This document shows positions 1-4,960 of a DNA stretch of 5,893 nt, piece by piece. Where the stretch lies: NCBI GenBank assembly GCA_030673205.1, contig DAOVJP010000095.1, positions 1 through 5,893 on the forward strand. Direction: 5' to 3'. The translations under genes and the position numbers were made by a program. This stretch comes from Thermoplasmata archaeon (GTDB taxonomy: Archaea > Thermoplasmatota > Thermoplasmata > JAGHBH01). The notes under the pieces were generated by a model. It was given only the letters and a program-made list of their open reading frames with translations, did not search any database and was not told where the DNA came from. How positions within the stretch are numbered: position 1 is the first letter of the stretch; every line of letters starts with the position of its first letter.

Positions 1-1208
1 AAGGCGGCGATGTCCTCTATACGGCCGAGGGAAGCGAATGGGCCCAGCACCAGAACATACAGTTCGTGCCCTTTATCCTCACGGACGACGGATACCGCAA
101 CACAGCCACAAACGAGGCTACCATAGAACAGGATGTCAACGAGGCGGGAGCCAGAACTGGCATCACGGGGCCGCCCGGCATAGGAGAGGCGTTCAGGAAG
201 GCCGACGTAGAAGTTACTCAACTCTTTACCGGCAGTTCGTTTCGCGTCAAGGCCGCCGTCCGATATAATGAGAAGGAGGGGGGCGTGTTGGCATTGGGGG
301 AGCTGAGAGGAGACGGCGATACCCTCAACGGTTTTATCAACATCTGTATGGTGGAAGATCACGTGGATGCCTACAGTCCCGAAATTGACATGAACGTCAC
401 CTGCCATAACGTGTTCCGGGGCTTCGCGGCCAAGATGGAACCCGTGGTCCTTCAGCCTGGAGAATCATGGAGCGGAGAGTTCACATGGACCGTTCCCGAA
501 CTAGACCCCGGTGACAATCAGGTGCCCATCGATATCACCAACGTATTTGTCGTAGCTGTCCTATACGATAGCGATGACACATCATCCGGAGGCGCAAATG
601 GATGGCCAGGAGCGACCCGCTCCATAAACTCCGCCACACCCCTCTCTACAGCATATGATCACAAGGCCACTCCCCCCGCTGCAGGAAATGCCACCGCCTT
701 CATAGAGAACGAGAAGACCAAGATCACCGTGCCCTTGGAGAGTGACAACGGCATCGCAGGGGCATTCATAGCATACAACACAAACTCCTCTAACCACAGC
801 GGAACCTGGACCGTGGAGGAGATGAACGTCTCCGATACGAACGAGGCCGTGGCCTATCTGGATACCATGGACACCTTCTATTACCGGCTTATGGTCTACG
901 ACGACAACTGGACCGAGGCCAGGACCGAGACCATGGAGCTCCGCGCCTCCAACGCCCCGTCGAAGGAGGATGAAGGGGGCTCCATGCTGATACCCATCCT
1001 GGCCGTCCTGCTGGTCCTGGGGGCTGCGTTCTACTTCTTCAAGGACAAGATACCCATGTTGGCCAAGAAACAGGAGACGGTGGCGATGGTCGAAGAGCCG
1101 GAGCCAGATTTCATAGAGGCAGATACCACAGAACCAGACACCCCCGAACCGGTTACCGACACCACCATCGACCCCGCAGACACGGGTGGAACTCCCGAGC
1201 CAACATAG
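1..1208 (+). CDS. Surface-anchored protein with Omp28/thioredoxin-fold-like region, 5'-partial
   Basis: The reading frame is open from position 3 to the TAG at 1206-1208 without an upstream stop, so the gene begins before the window; the GTG at 66 is not needed as a start. About 401 residues are visible. The segment encoded at about 66-600 resembles the C-terminal half of Omp28-type proteins: a TGITGPPGIGEAF stretch, then VEDHVDAYSPE, then CHNVFRGFA, and a strand-rich stretch ending in VFVVAVLYDSDD. Two cysteines (codons 344-346 and 402-404) could pair. A second beta-rich, Ig-like region lies at about 690-950. Several N-glycosylation sequons (NVT, NSS, NHS, NVS, NWT) fit an exported protein. 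A single hydrophobic helix at about 984-1043 is followed by lysines and a tail rich in Glu, Asp, Pro and Thr, presumably cytoplasmic. The likely role is cell-surface binding or redox; no catalytic CxxC is visible in this part. The Omp28 assignment is by remembered motif pattern only. Confidence 0.6.
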   Translation, partial: GGDVLYTAEGSEWAQHQNIQFVPFILTDDGYRNTATNEATIEQDVNEAGARTGITGPPGIGEAFRKADVEVTQLFTGSSFRVKAAVRYNEKEGGVLALGELRGDGDTLNGFINICMVEDHVDAYSPEIDMNVTCHNVFRGFAAKMEPVVLQPGESWSGEFTWTVPELDPGDNQVPIDITNVFVVAVLYDSDDTSSGGANGWPGATRSINSATPLSTAYDHKATPPAAGNATAFIENEKTKITVPLESDNGIAGAFIAYNTNSSNHSGTWTVEEMNVSDTNEAVAYLDTMDTFYYRLMVYDDNWTEARTETMELRASNAPSKEDEGGSMLIPILAVLLVLGAAFYFFKDKIPMLAKKQETVAMVEEPEPDFIEADTTEPDTPEPVTDTTIDPADTGGTPEPT

Positions 1209-1357
1209 GTCACACTGGAACAACTACACCGAGACAACACAGCTACACCAGACCGACACAGCCACCTATTGCGCCACGGCCTGTGCAGTCCCTCATAGCC
1301 CTTTGAAGTCCCGAAACATATTTATCTCCAGACCATGCTCTCCCCAGCGGTGTTAGT
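1209..1357. other. Intergenic region between surface protein gene and ftcD
   Basis: This is 149 bp without a credible gene. The first 60 bp or so are rich in A and C and poor in T on the + strand, with short echoes such as CTACACC. No hairpin-plus-T-tract terminator is evident. The ftcD promoter lies at its end. Confidence 0.6.
1311..1326 (+). promoter_or_regulatory. BRE/TATA promoter of ftcD-fchA
   Basis: The sequence CCGAAACATATTTATC has a purine-rich BRE-like stretch (CGAAA) followed by the A/T-rich box ATATTTAT. The box centre is about 37 nt before the ATG at 1358. A start site 25-27 nt downstream gives a leader of roughly 10 nt, the usual short archaeal leader. A GGTG at 1349-1352 may still serve as a weak ribosome binding site. 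Confidence 0.6.
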
Positions 1358-2389
1358 ATGGAGAGGATAATCGAACGCGTACCGAATTTTTCTGAGGGGA
1401 ACGATGAAAAGATCATAGAGGCCATCCTCTCCGAGGCACGCTCCGTCGACGGCGCCGTTGTGCTGAACAGCGAGATGGACAAGGACTACAACCGGACCGT
1501 GGTCACCCTCGTCGGCCCACCAGAGAGCGTGGTGGAGGCGGCCTTTCGTGCTACAAAGAAGGCGGTCGAGCTCATCGACATGAAACAGCACAAAGGCGAA
1601 CACCCTCGCATGGGGGCCACTGACGTGGTGCCGTTCATCCCTGTACGGGGAGTGACGATGGAAGATTGCGTTGAGGCCGCCAACACCTATGGGAAGAAGG
1701 TGGGAGAAGAGCTGGGCATACCTGTCTATCTCTATGAACATGCCGCCACAAGACCGGAGCGACAGAACCTGGCAGTCGTGCGGAGGGGGCAATACGAAGG
1801 CCTGGAAGAGAAGATCAAGGATCCGGAATGGGCCCCTGATTACGGCCCTTCGGAATTCATTCCCAAGACAGGAGCCGTTATAACAGGCGCCAGGAAATTC
1901 CTCATAGCCTATAATGTTAATTTGAACACGAACGATGTGTCCATAGCCAAGATCATAGGGGAGAACGTGCGGACGAGCGGAAAGCTCATGCGGGACGAGG
2001 AGGGGAACAAGATAATGGGAGAGGATGGGAAGGCCAAGCGCATACCCGGCAGACTCCAGGCCGTCAAAGGCATGGGCGTTCTCTTGGAAGAACACAACAT
2101 ATCACAGGTGTCCATGAACCTGGTGGACTACGAGATAACCGCGCCACACACAGCCTACGAGGCCTGCGCCGAAGAGGCAAAAAAGCTGGGCTCCAGAGCC
2201 ACAGGCAGCGAGATCGTCGGAGTCGTGCCCAAAGAGGCTTTGCTCATGGCCGCGAGATATTACGCCGATAAAGAAGGACTGGAATTGGGAGAGGAGAAGG
2301 GGATGCTGGCCCTCGCGGCGGAGAAGCTCGGACTCAGCCAGTTGGCCCCTTTCGATCTAGAAGAAAAGGTAATAGAATATATGATATAG
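1358..2389 (+). CDS. ftcD: Glutamate formimidoyltransferase
   Basis: A 343-residue cytoplasmic enzyme that transfers the formimino group of N-formimino-L-glutamate to tetrahydrofolate, giving 5-formimino-THF and glutamate, the last phase of one route of histidine degradation. The N-terminal subdomain starts with VPNFSEG (8-14), a family hallmark. The motif HPRMGATDVVPFIP begins at residue 82, and this His coincides with the catalytic His82 known from mammalian FTCD. Further family motifs are VYLYEHAA (about 123-130), FLIAYNVNLNT (about 187-197), SMNLVDYEITAPHTAYEA (about 252-269) and GSEIVGVVP (about 283-291). The length is slightly above the N-terminal transferase part of animal FTCD, and no cyclodeaminase domain is fused: that activity is the next gene, 39 bp away. 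The ATG at 1358 is supported by the family N-terminus and the TATA spacing. The function is well supported; the physiological substrate source is inferred, since no other hut genes are in the window. Confidence 0.96.
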   Translation: MERIIERVPNFSEGNDEKIIEAILSEARSVDGAVVLNSEMDKDYNRTVVTLVGPPESVVEAAFRATKKAVELIDMKQHKGEHPRMGATDVVPFIPVRGVTMEDCVEAANTYGKKVGEELGIPVYLYEHAATRPERQNLAVVRRGQYEGLEEKIKDPEWAPDYGPSEFIPKTGAVITGARKFLIAYNVNLNTNDVSIAKIIGENVRTSGKLMRDEEGNKIMGEDGKAKRIPGRLQAVKGMGVLLEEHNISQVSMNLVDYEITAPHTAYEACAEEAKKLGSRATGSEIVGVVPKEALLMAARYYADKEGLELGEEKGMLALAAEKLGLSQLAPFDLEEKVIEYMI

Positions 2390-2420
2390 AGCAGATGGTA
2401 TATCGGATAGTGGAGTACGT

Positions 2421-2427
2421 GAGGTGA
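2421..2427 (+). promoter_or_regulatory. Ribosome binding site GAGGTGA of fchA
   Basis: GAGGTGA is complementary to the archaeal 16S rRNA 3' end (UCACCUC). It stands 1 nt before ATG 2429 but 4 nt before ATG 2432. This favours 2432 as the actual start, although the longer form is listed for the gene. Confidence 0.65.
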
Positions 2428-2428
2428 G

Positions 2429-3100
2429 ATGATGTTGGTAGACAAGAACGTGAAGGAATTCCTGGATGAACTGACAAGCGAATCCCCCGCCCCCGGAGGC
2501 GGAAGCGTGGCCGCCCTCTCTGGCGCCTTGGCCGCAGCCCTTGCAGGAATGGTATGTAATCTCACCATAGGAAAGGAGAAGTACGCCGACAGCCAGGATA
2601 TGATGCTCGCGGTCCGTGGAAGAAGCAACGTACTCCGAAACCGCTTGGTCCAGATCATCGACGAGGACACCGATGCCTTCAATCAGCTCATGGCCGCCTT
2701 CAAGATGCCAAAGGGGACCGAAGAGGAGAAGAGTGCCCGTTCCGGGGCTATTCAAGATGCTACGAAAAAGGCGACCTCGGTCCCCCTAGAGGTATGCAAA
2801 GTGTGCAACGAACTGCTCAAATTGACCACTGTCGTGGCCCAAAAGGGAAACCAGAACTCCATAACGGATGCTGGGGTCTCCGCGCTCATGGCAGACGCTG
2901 CCATCCAGGGTGCATCACTGAATGTCAAGATAAACCTCATGTCCATCAAGGATGATGCCTTCGTGGAGGAGACCAGCAAGAAATTGAACGAGTTCGAGTT
3001 CTCCGCGCTGGATGCGCTGGATGAGACCATGCAGCTCGTGCTGGCTGTGGTGGACCCGGAGGCCCTGGAAGGAGAGGGAGAAGATGGGGCGGGCGTCTAG
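2429..3100 (+). CDS. fchA: Formimidoyltetrahydrofolate cyclodeaminase
   Basis: A 223-residue protein that converts 5-formimino-THF to 5,10-methenyl-THF with release of ammonia, the step after ftcD. Family hallmarks are PAPGGGSVAALSGALAAALA from residue 20 (glycine-rich folate-binding part), MVCNLTIGKEKY (41-52), DEDTDAFNQLMAAFKMPK (about 78-95), and SITDAGVSALMADAAIQGA followed by NVKINL (about 144-170). The predicted fold is all alpha-helical, as expected for this family. The length is close to that of stand-alone bacterial FchA, with a short extra acidic C-terminus (EALEGEGEDGAGV). Two ATGs, at 2429 and 2432, compete; the ribosome binding site spacing prefers the second. The gene is almost certainly cotranscribed with ftcD, although a TATA-like GGTATATC in the 39-bp gap could give some independent transcription. 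Its stop overlaps the stop of the opposing channel gene. Confidence 0.95.
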   Translation: MMLVDKNVKEFLDELTSESPAPGGGSVAALSGALAAALAGMVCNLTIGKEKYADSQDMMLAVRGRSNVLRNRLVQIIDEDTDAFNQLMAAFKMPKGTEEEKSARSGAIQDATKKATSVPLEVCKVCNELLKLTTVVAQKGNQNSITDAGVSALMADAAIQGASLNVKINLMSIKDDAFVEETSKKLNEFEFSALDALDETMQLVLAVVDPEALEGEGEDGAGV

Positions 3101-4170
3101 TTCTCCGCCTTGTGTATGACCACCTGCGGGAATGGTATCTCTATCCCCTGCTTGCCAAACTCTTCGAGCATTCTTTGCCTCACGGTGGCGGCGGCTCCCC
3201 ACTGGTTGTCGAAATGGTCCACCCAGAACATCAACAGCATATCTATGCCAGAGTCTTTGAAATCCGATATCTTCGAGAGGGGCGTCTGACCTTCCTCATG
3301 CAGCACATGTTCTACGCCCATGGTGACATCCAGCATTATCTTCTTCGCCTTCTCTATGTCCGAATCATAAGCCACGTCTATGTGTATCCTCAGTTTGTAC
3401 TGGGGGTCGGGCTCGCTGAGGTTCACTATCTTCCCCCCTGCGACCACGCTGTTGGGGAATATCACCATCGTGTTCCTGAAGGTATTGAAGAGCCTGGTGC
3501 TCCTCATGCCTACGCTCTTTACCTCATAGTAGTCCCCATCCTCCAATACAATTATGTCATCAAGCCTGAAGGGGCGGTCCAAGAGAAGATGTATGCCTGC
3601 GAAAAGGTTGGCTAGAGTATCCTGGGCCGCGAAGGCCACCACCAACCCGACCAGTCCGAAACTCGCCACCAACACCGTCGGGTCCACGCCCAAGAAGCCT
3701 AGGAAGACCATGACGCCGATGAACAACATGGCTATCTTCCCTATGCTCTCCATTACAGGTATGAGCGAACGCTCCAGGCCCTTGCTCTTCTTCATCGTCC
3801 CATGGGCTATCAGAGGAAGGATGACCTTCTTGTAGATGCTCCATCCCACCCACATCAAAGCGACCGCTAGAACTATCTTATAGAGCCAAGCGGCCAGTCC
3901 CTCCGCGCTCTCGTTGATGTCCAATTGGCCAAAGGAAAGGACGAGGCCATACAGGAGGATCAAACCTATGACGGGCCCGCGGACGATGGCAAAGAGCTCA
4001 TCATCCACCGTGGTCTTGGTCTTCTTCACAATGCGATGAAGGATCCTGTCCACTATAACCATCACTAGCAGACCGACGAGAGCCCACGCGCCCAAGTTCA
4101 CAAGGAACGTCATCCACTGGTCGTTCGGCATCCACACAGGCATCGTGACCGGAAATCCTAGGACATCCAT
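3097..4170 (-). CDS. MscS-family mechanosensitive ion channel
   Basis: A 357-residue integral membrane channel expected to open under membrane tension and release solutes during osmotic downshock. Hydrophobic helices lie at about residues 21-43, 65-82, 93-113 and 143-161. The pore helix follows as VASFGLVGLVVAFAAQDTLANLFAGI (about 168-193), with the Gly/Ala packing pattern and the AAQDTLANLFAG signature of the family. The beta domain follows (RPFRLDDIIVLED at about 199-211, FPNS at 238-241), then the mixed alpha/beta cage ending in EIPFPQ (344-349), the usual C-terminal mark. With four predicted helices it is longer than three-helix E. coli MscS and closer to archaeal MscMJ-like channels. The ATG at 4168-4170 fits a TATA box 33-39 nt upstream on this strand. 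It is transcribed convergently with ftcD-fchA, with a 4-nt overlap of stop codons. Ion selectivity cannot be read from the sequence. Confidence 0.95.
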   Translation of the reverse strand: MDVLGFPVTMPVWMPNDQWMTFLVNLGAWALVGLLVMVIVDRILHRIVKKTKTTVDDELFAIVRGPVIGLILLYGLVLSFGQLDINESAEGLAAWLYKIVLAVALMWVGWSIYKKVILPLIAHGTMKKSKGLERSLIPVMESIGKIAMLFIGVMVFLGFLGVDPTVLVASFGLVGLVVAFAAQDTLANLFAGIHLLLDRPFRLDDIIVLEDGDYYEVKSVGMRSTRLFNTFRNTMVIFPNSVVAGGKIVNLSEPDPQYKLRIHIDVAYDSDIEKAKKIMLDVTMGVEHVLHEEGQTPLSKISDFKDSGIDMLLMFWVDHFDNQWGAAATVRQRMLEEFGKQGIEIPFPQVVIHKAEN

Positions 4171-4175
4171 CTACT

Positions 4176-4188
4176 TCCCTCAAAGGGA
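4176..4188. repeat. Short inverted repeat in channel gene leader
   Basis: TCCCT-CAA-AGGGA is a perfect 5-bp inverted repeat just upstream of the channel ATG. It overlaps the predicted transcription start and the SD-like GAGGGA on the - strand. It could be an operator or mask the ribosome binding site, or be chance; it is short. Confidence 0.3.
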
Positions 4189-4202
4189 GAAAAGAGGCCG
4201 GG

Positions 4203-4209
4203 TATAAAA
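4203..4209 (-). promoter_or_regulatory. TATA box of the MscS-family gene
   Basis: On the - strand this reads TTTTATA within CGCCTTTTATACCCG. Its centre is about 35 nt from the ATG at 4170, so initiation 25-27 nt downstream would leave a leader of about 10 nt, the same geometry as the ftcD promoter. Confidence 0.55.
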
Positions 4210-4258
4210 GGCGAACGCTAAAATATGAGATGATAGATGGCAGGCACACAAAGGTCTA

Positions 4259-4279
4259 GGGCCTGCGGCCCCCCCCCCC
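4259..4279. repeat. GGGCC/GGCCC hairpin leading into an 11-C homopolymer
   Basis: GGGCC-TGC-GGCCC (4259-4271) is a perfect short inverted repeat that runs into an uninterrupted tract of 11 C (4269-4279). It lies about 60 bp upstream of the channel gene's TATA box. The tract could slip during replication or be miscounted in sequencing. No gene covers it. Confidence 0.6.
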
Positions 4280-4333
4280 TATTTCCTCCGACTCCAGTGC
4301 CATTCAGTCACATTCGCTTCCTCATAGCCCCGT

Positions 4334-4374
4334 AGTCTTGGAGGAACCCTCTAGGCTCCTCCGACTCCAAGACT
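4334..4374 (+). repeat. 10-bp perfect hairpin after first 5' tRNA-fragment copy
   Basis: AGTCTTGGAG (4334-4343) is the exact reverse complement of CTCCAAGACT (4365-4374). An alternative nested pairing of AGGA with TCCT can form inside the outer 8 bp. The stem begins inside the last bases of the AGCCCCGTAGT copy. Confidence 0.75.
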
Positions 4375-4399
4375 TTCACTCGTTTCACTCGCAAAAGCC

Positions 4400-4452
4400 C
4401 CGTAGTTCATCGGAAAAGTATATGCAACCGTTGCCTTTTCCGCCTCCTACGG
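4400..4452 (+). repeat. Long three-segment hairpin spanning the second 5' tRNA-fragment copy
   Basis: Three nested stems stack in one arm. CCGTAG (4400-4405) pairs with CTACGG (4447-4452). CGGAAAAG (4411-4418) pairs with CTTTTCCG (4435-4442). Inside, GCAA pairs with TTGC around a CCG loop. All three are exact. The outer stem uses bases of the tRNA-like AGCCCCGTAGT. The candidate tRNA promoter TATA box lies in this hairpin. Confidence 0.75.
4411..4424 (+). promoter_or_regulatory. Candidate BRE/TATA promoter of tRNA-Gln
   Basis: GGAAAAGTATATGC contains a purine-rich BRE-like stretch followed by TATAT. Initiation about 26 nt downstream (around 4446) would give a 5' leader of roughly 34 nt, to be removed by RNase P at 4480. 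No better TATA box was seen nearer to the gene. Confidence 0.5.
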
Positions 4453-4479
4453 ACCTGCTCAGTCCTTTCAGTCCTTCAC

Positions 4480-4553
4480 AGCCCCGTAGTGTAGCTGGTC
4501 AATCATTCTGGATTTTGGATCCAGTGACTCAGGTTCGAATCCTGACGGGGCTA
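4480..4553 (+). tRNA. trnQ: tRNA-Gln (anticodon UUG)
   Basis: A full cloverleaf can be drawn. The acceptor stem is AGCCCCG (4480-4486) with CGGGGCT (4546-4552), followed by discriminator A at 4553. T8 A9 are followed by a D arm with A14, G18, G19 and A21 in place. The anticodon stem is CTGGA/TCCAG (4508-4512, 4520-4524) around the loop TTTTGGA with anticodon TTG at 4515-4517. The variable loop has 4 nt, and the T arm is TCAGG-TTCGAAT-CCTGA (4529-4545). No intron and no encoded CCA are present. The first pair is A1-U72, which archaeal GatDE is known to use to recognise tRNA-Gln when converting Glu-tRNA-Gln. Both ends of the gene are repeated in the flanking DNA, which is unusual. The flanking fragments lack a complete body and are not counted as tRNAs. 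Confidence 0.96.
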
Positions 4554-4587
4554 TATTACCCCACCGCATATATGACCCAAAGTCAGG
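4543..4587 (+). repeat. 45-bp direct repeat, copy 1
   Basis: It runs from TGACGGGGCTA at the tRNA end through CTATATTACCCC and the palindrome CATATATG to AGTCAGG. It is identical to 4957-5001, 414 bp downstream. It combines the tRNA 3' end with 34 bp of flank, so it is more than a gene-end duplication. Confidence 0.9.
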
Positions 4588-4634
4588 GTTCGAAAGAGGG
4601 AACGCGCCAGCGTTCCTACGAATCGAATCCTGAC
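4582..4634 (+). repeat. T-arm-like module 1: long stem with one inserted hairpin
   Basis: GTCAGGGTTCGA (4582-4593) pairs over 12 bp, with one G-U, with TCGAATCCTGAC (4623-4634). Both arms resemble the tRNA T stem and loop bases, and the 3' arm runs directly into GGGGCTA as in the real tRNA. The loop contains hairpin copy H1. The result looks like a T arm whose loop has been expanded by about 30 nt. Confidence 0.65.
4592..4625 (+). repeat. 34-nt hairpin unit, copy H1
   Basis: First of four aligned 34-nt units of the form GA-purine-rich lead (6 nt), 20-nt hairpin, ACGA(A/G)TCG tail. Its core at 4598-4617 pairs GGGAACGC with GCGTTCCT around loop GCCA, with a terminal G-U pair. Confidence 0.75.
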
Positions 4635-4641
4635 GGGGCTA

Positions 4642-4652
4642 TTTCTCCTTTT
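4642..4652 (+). terminator. Possible T-tract terminator of tRNA-Gln transcript
   Basis: TTTCTCCTTTT directly follows the second copy of the tRNA 3' end. Archaeal RNA polymerase often stops at such T-rich stretches. If the 88-bp segment was inserted, this would be the original terminator. Support is limited to base composition and position. Confidence 0.3.
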
Positions 4653-4671
4653 CAAGTCGAAATACCCCTAA

Positions 4672-4793
4672 GTCGTGAGCCTACTGGCGAACGAGAGGGG
4701 GAACGCACCAGCGTTCCCACGAATCGAAAGCAAGTTTCGCTCCCTAGGCAGAACAAGTTCTGCCCGCTCACAAAGCTGTGCTTTGCTCGTGAC
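4672..4793 (+). repeat. T-arm-like module 2: closed multi-hairpin element
   Basis: The closing stem pairs GTCGTGAGC (4672-4680) with GCTCGTGAC (4785-4793), with two G-U pairs; CCCC (4665-4668) can extend it with GGGG (4794-4797) across an internal loop. Inside are the 34-nt unit H2 (4693-4726), CGAAA/TTTCG (4725-4739), GGCAGAAC/GTTCTGCC (4747-4764) and CAAAGC/GCTTTG (4771-4785, which shares G4785 with the closing stem). The module ends in GACGGGGCT, the tRNA 3' acceptor sequence. It aligns along its length with module 3. Confidence 0.7.
4693..4726 (+). repeat. 34-nt hairpin unit, copy H2
   Basis: The core at 4699-4718 has a perfect 8-bp stem, GGGAACGC with GCGTTCCC, around loop ACCA, followed by ACGAATCG. 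Relative to H1 the outer pair changes from G-U to G-C. Confidence 0.8.
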
Positions 4794-4799
4794 GGGGCT
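4739..4799 (+). repeat. 61-bp direct repeat, copy 1
   Basis: Starts GCTCCCTAGG, contains the two hairpins GGCAGAAC/GTTCTGCC and CAAAGC/GCTTTG, and ends in GACGGGGCT. It is identical to 4906-4966, offset 167 bp. Identity here, while the adjoining hairpins differ, points to recent copying or gene conversion of this half of the module. Confidence 0.9.
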
Positions 4800-4807
4800 T
4801 GCTGAGC

Positions 4808-4841
4808 GAAAGGCGGAGCGCATTAACGTTCCGACGAGTCG
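4808..4841 (+). repeat. 34-nt hairpin unit, copy H3
   Basis: The core at 4814-4833 pairs CGGAGCG with CGTTCCG around loop CATTAA. Compared with H1 and H2 the outer pair has become C-G and the fifth pair G-U; the stem is kept. The tail is ACGAGTCG. This copy stands between modules 2 and 3 and overlaps the closing stem of module 3. Confidence 0.7.
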
Positions 4842-4960
4842 CGAGCCAACAGGCGAACGAAAAGGGGACGAATTTATGAGTCCCACGAATCGCAAGCATG
4901 CGCTTGCTCCCTAGGCAGAACAAGTTCTGCCCGCTCACAAAGCTGTGCTTTGCTCGTGAC
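4838..4960 (+). repeat. T-arm-like module 3: closed multi-hairpin element
   Basis: The closing stem is GTCGCGAGC (4838-4846) with GCTCGTGAC (4952-4960). One G-U of module 2 is replaced by C-G here. Inside are H4 (4859-4892), GCAAGC-ATGC-GCTTGC (4892-4907), GGCAGAAC/GTTCTGCC (4914-4931) and CAAAGC/GCTTTG (4938-4952). Size is 123 nt against 122 nt for module 2. It again runs into GGGGCT. Confidence 0.7.
4859..4892 (+). repeat. 34-nt hairpin unit, copy H4
   Basis: The core at 4865-4884 pairs GGGAC with GTCCC around a 10-nt A/T-rich loop, then ACGAATCG. The fifth pair is C-G where H1 and H2 have A-T. The inner stem of the other copies is lost. Confidence 0.65.

Larger units (their letters stand above)
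4284..4490 (+). repeat. Three degenerate tandem leader units ending in the tRNA-Gln 5' end
   Basis: Three units of about 47-53 bp each end in AGCCCCGTAGT: 4284-4336, 4357-4406 and about 4444-4490. The third copy of this 11-mer is the real 5' end of tRNA-Gln. The first two units share the exact 13-mer TCCTCCGACTCCA (4284-4296 and 4357-4369); the third has a diverged CCTCCTACGGA in that place. Between box and 11-mer the units share a C/T-rich pattern with CAGTC, CACTC and TTTCA words. Gaps between units hold hairpin-forming sequence. The array looks like repeated copying of the tRNA leader plus the first bases of the gene. Confidence 0.7.
4535..4642 (+). repeat. 20-bp direct repeat of the tRNA 3' end, att-like pair
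   Basis: The stretch from the T loop to 1 nt past the discriminator (4535-4554) is repeated exactly at 4623-4642, 88 bp downstream. Such a duplication of a tRNA 3' end is what integration by a tyrosine recombinase leaves. Only the second copy is followed by a T-rich tract, so it may be the ancestral gene end, displaced by insertion of the 88 bp. No integrase is present. Confidence 0.6.

Noticed and set aside
582..1223. 213-codon open frame on the - strand
   Set aside because: Antisense to the surface protein frame, which has coherent domain structure, sequons and a membrane helix; the antisense product is low-complexity and Gly/Val/Cys-rich.
1322..2095. 257-codon open frame on the - strand
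   Set aside because: Antisense to ftcD, whose motifs are unmistakable.
4215..4245. C/D-box guide RNA suggested by GAGATGATAG
   Set aside because: No proper RUGAUGA box paired with a CUGA box at suitable spacing was found.
4326..4406. Additional tRNA genes starting at the AGCCCCGTAGT copies
   Set aside because: No D arm, anticodon arm or T arm follows either copy; hairpins unrelated to a tRNA body follow.
4338..4805. 155-codon open frame on the + strand
   Set aside because: It runs through the tRNA and the hairpin repeats, has no family-like features, and its length is explained by repeated sequence.
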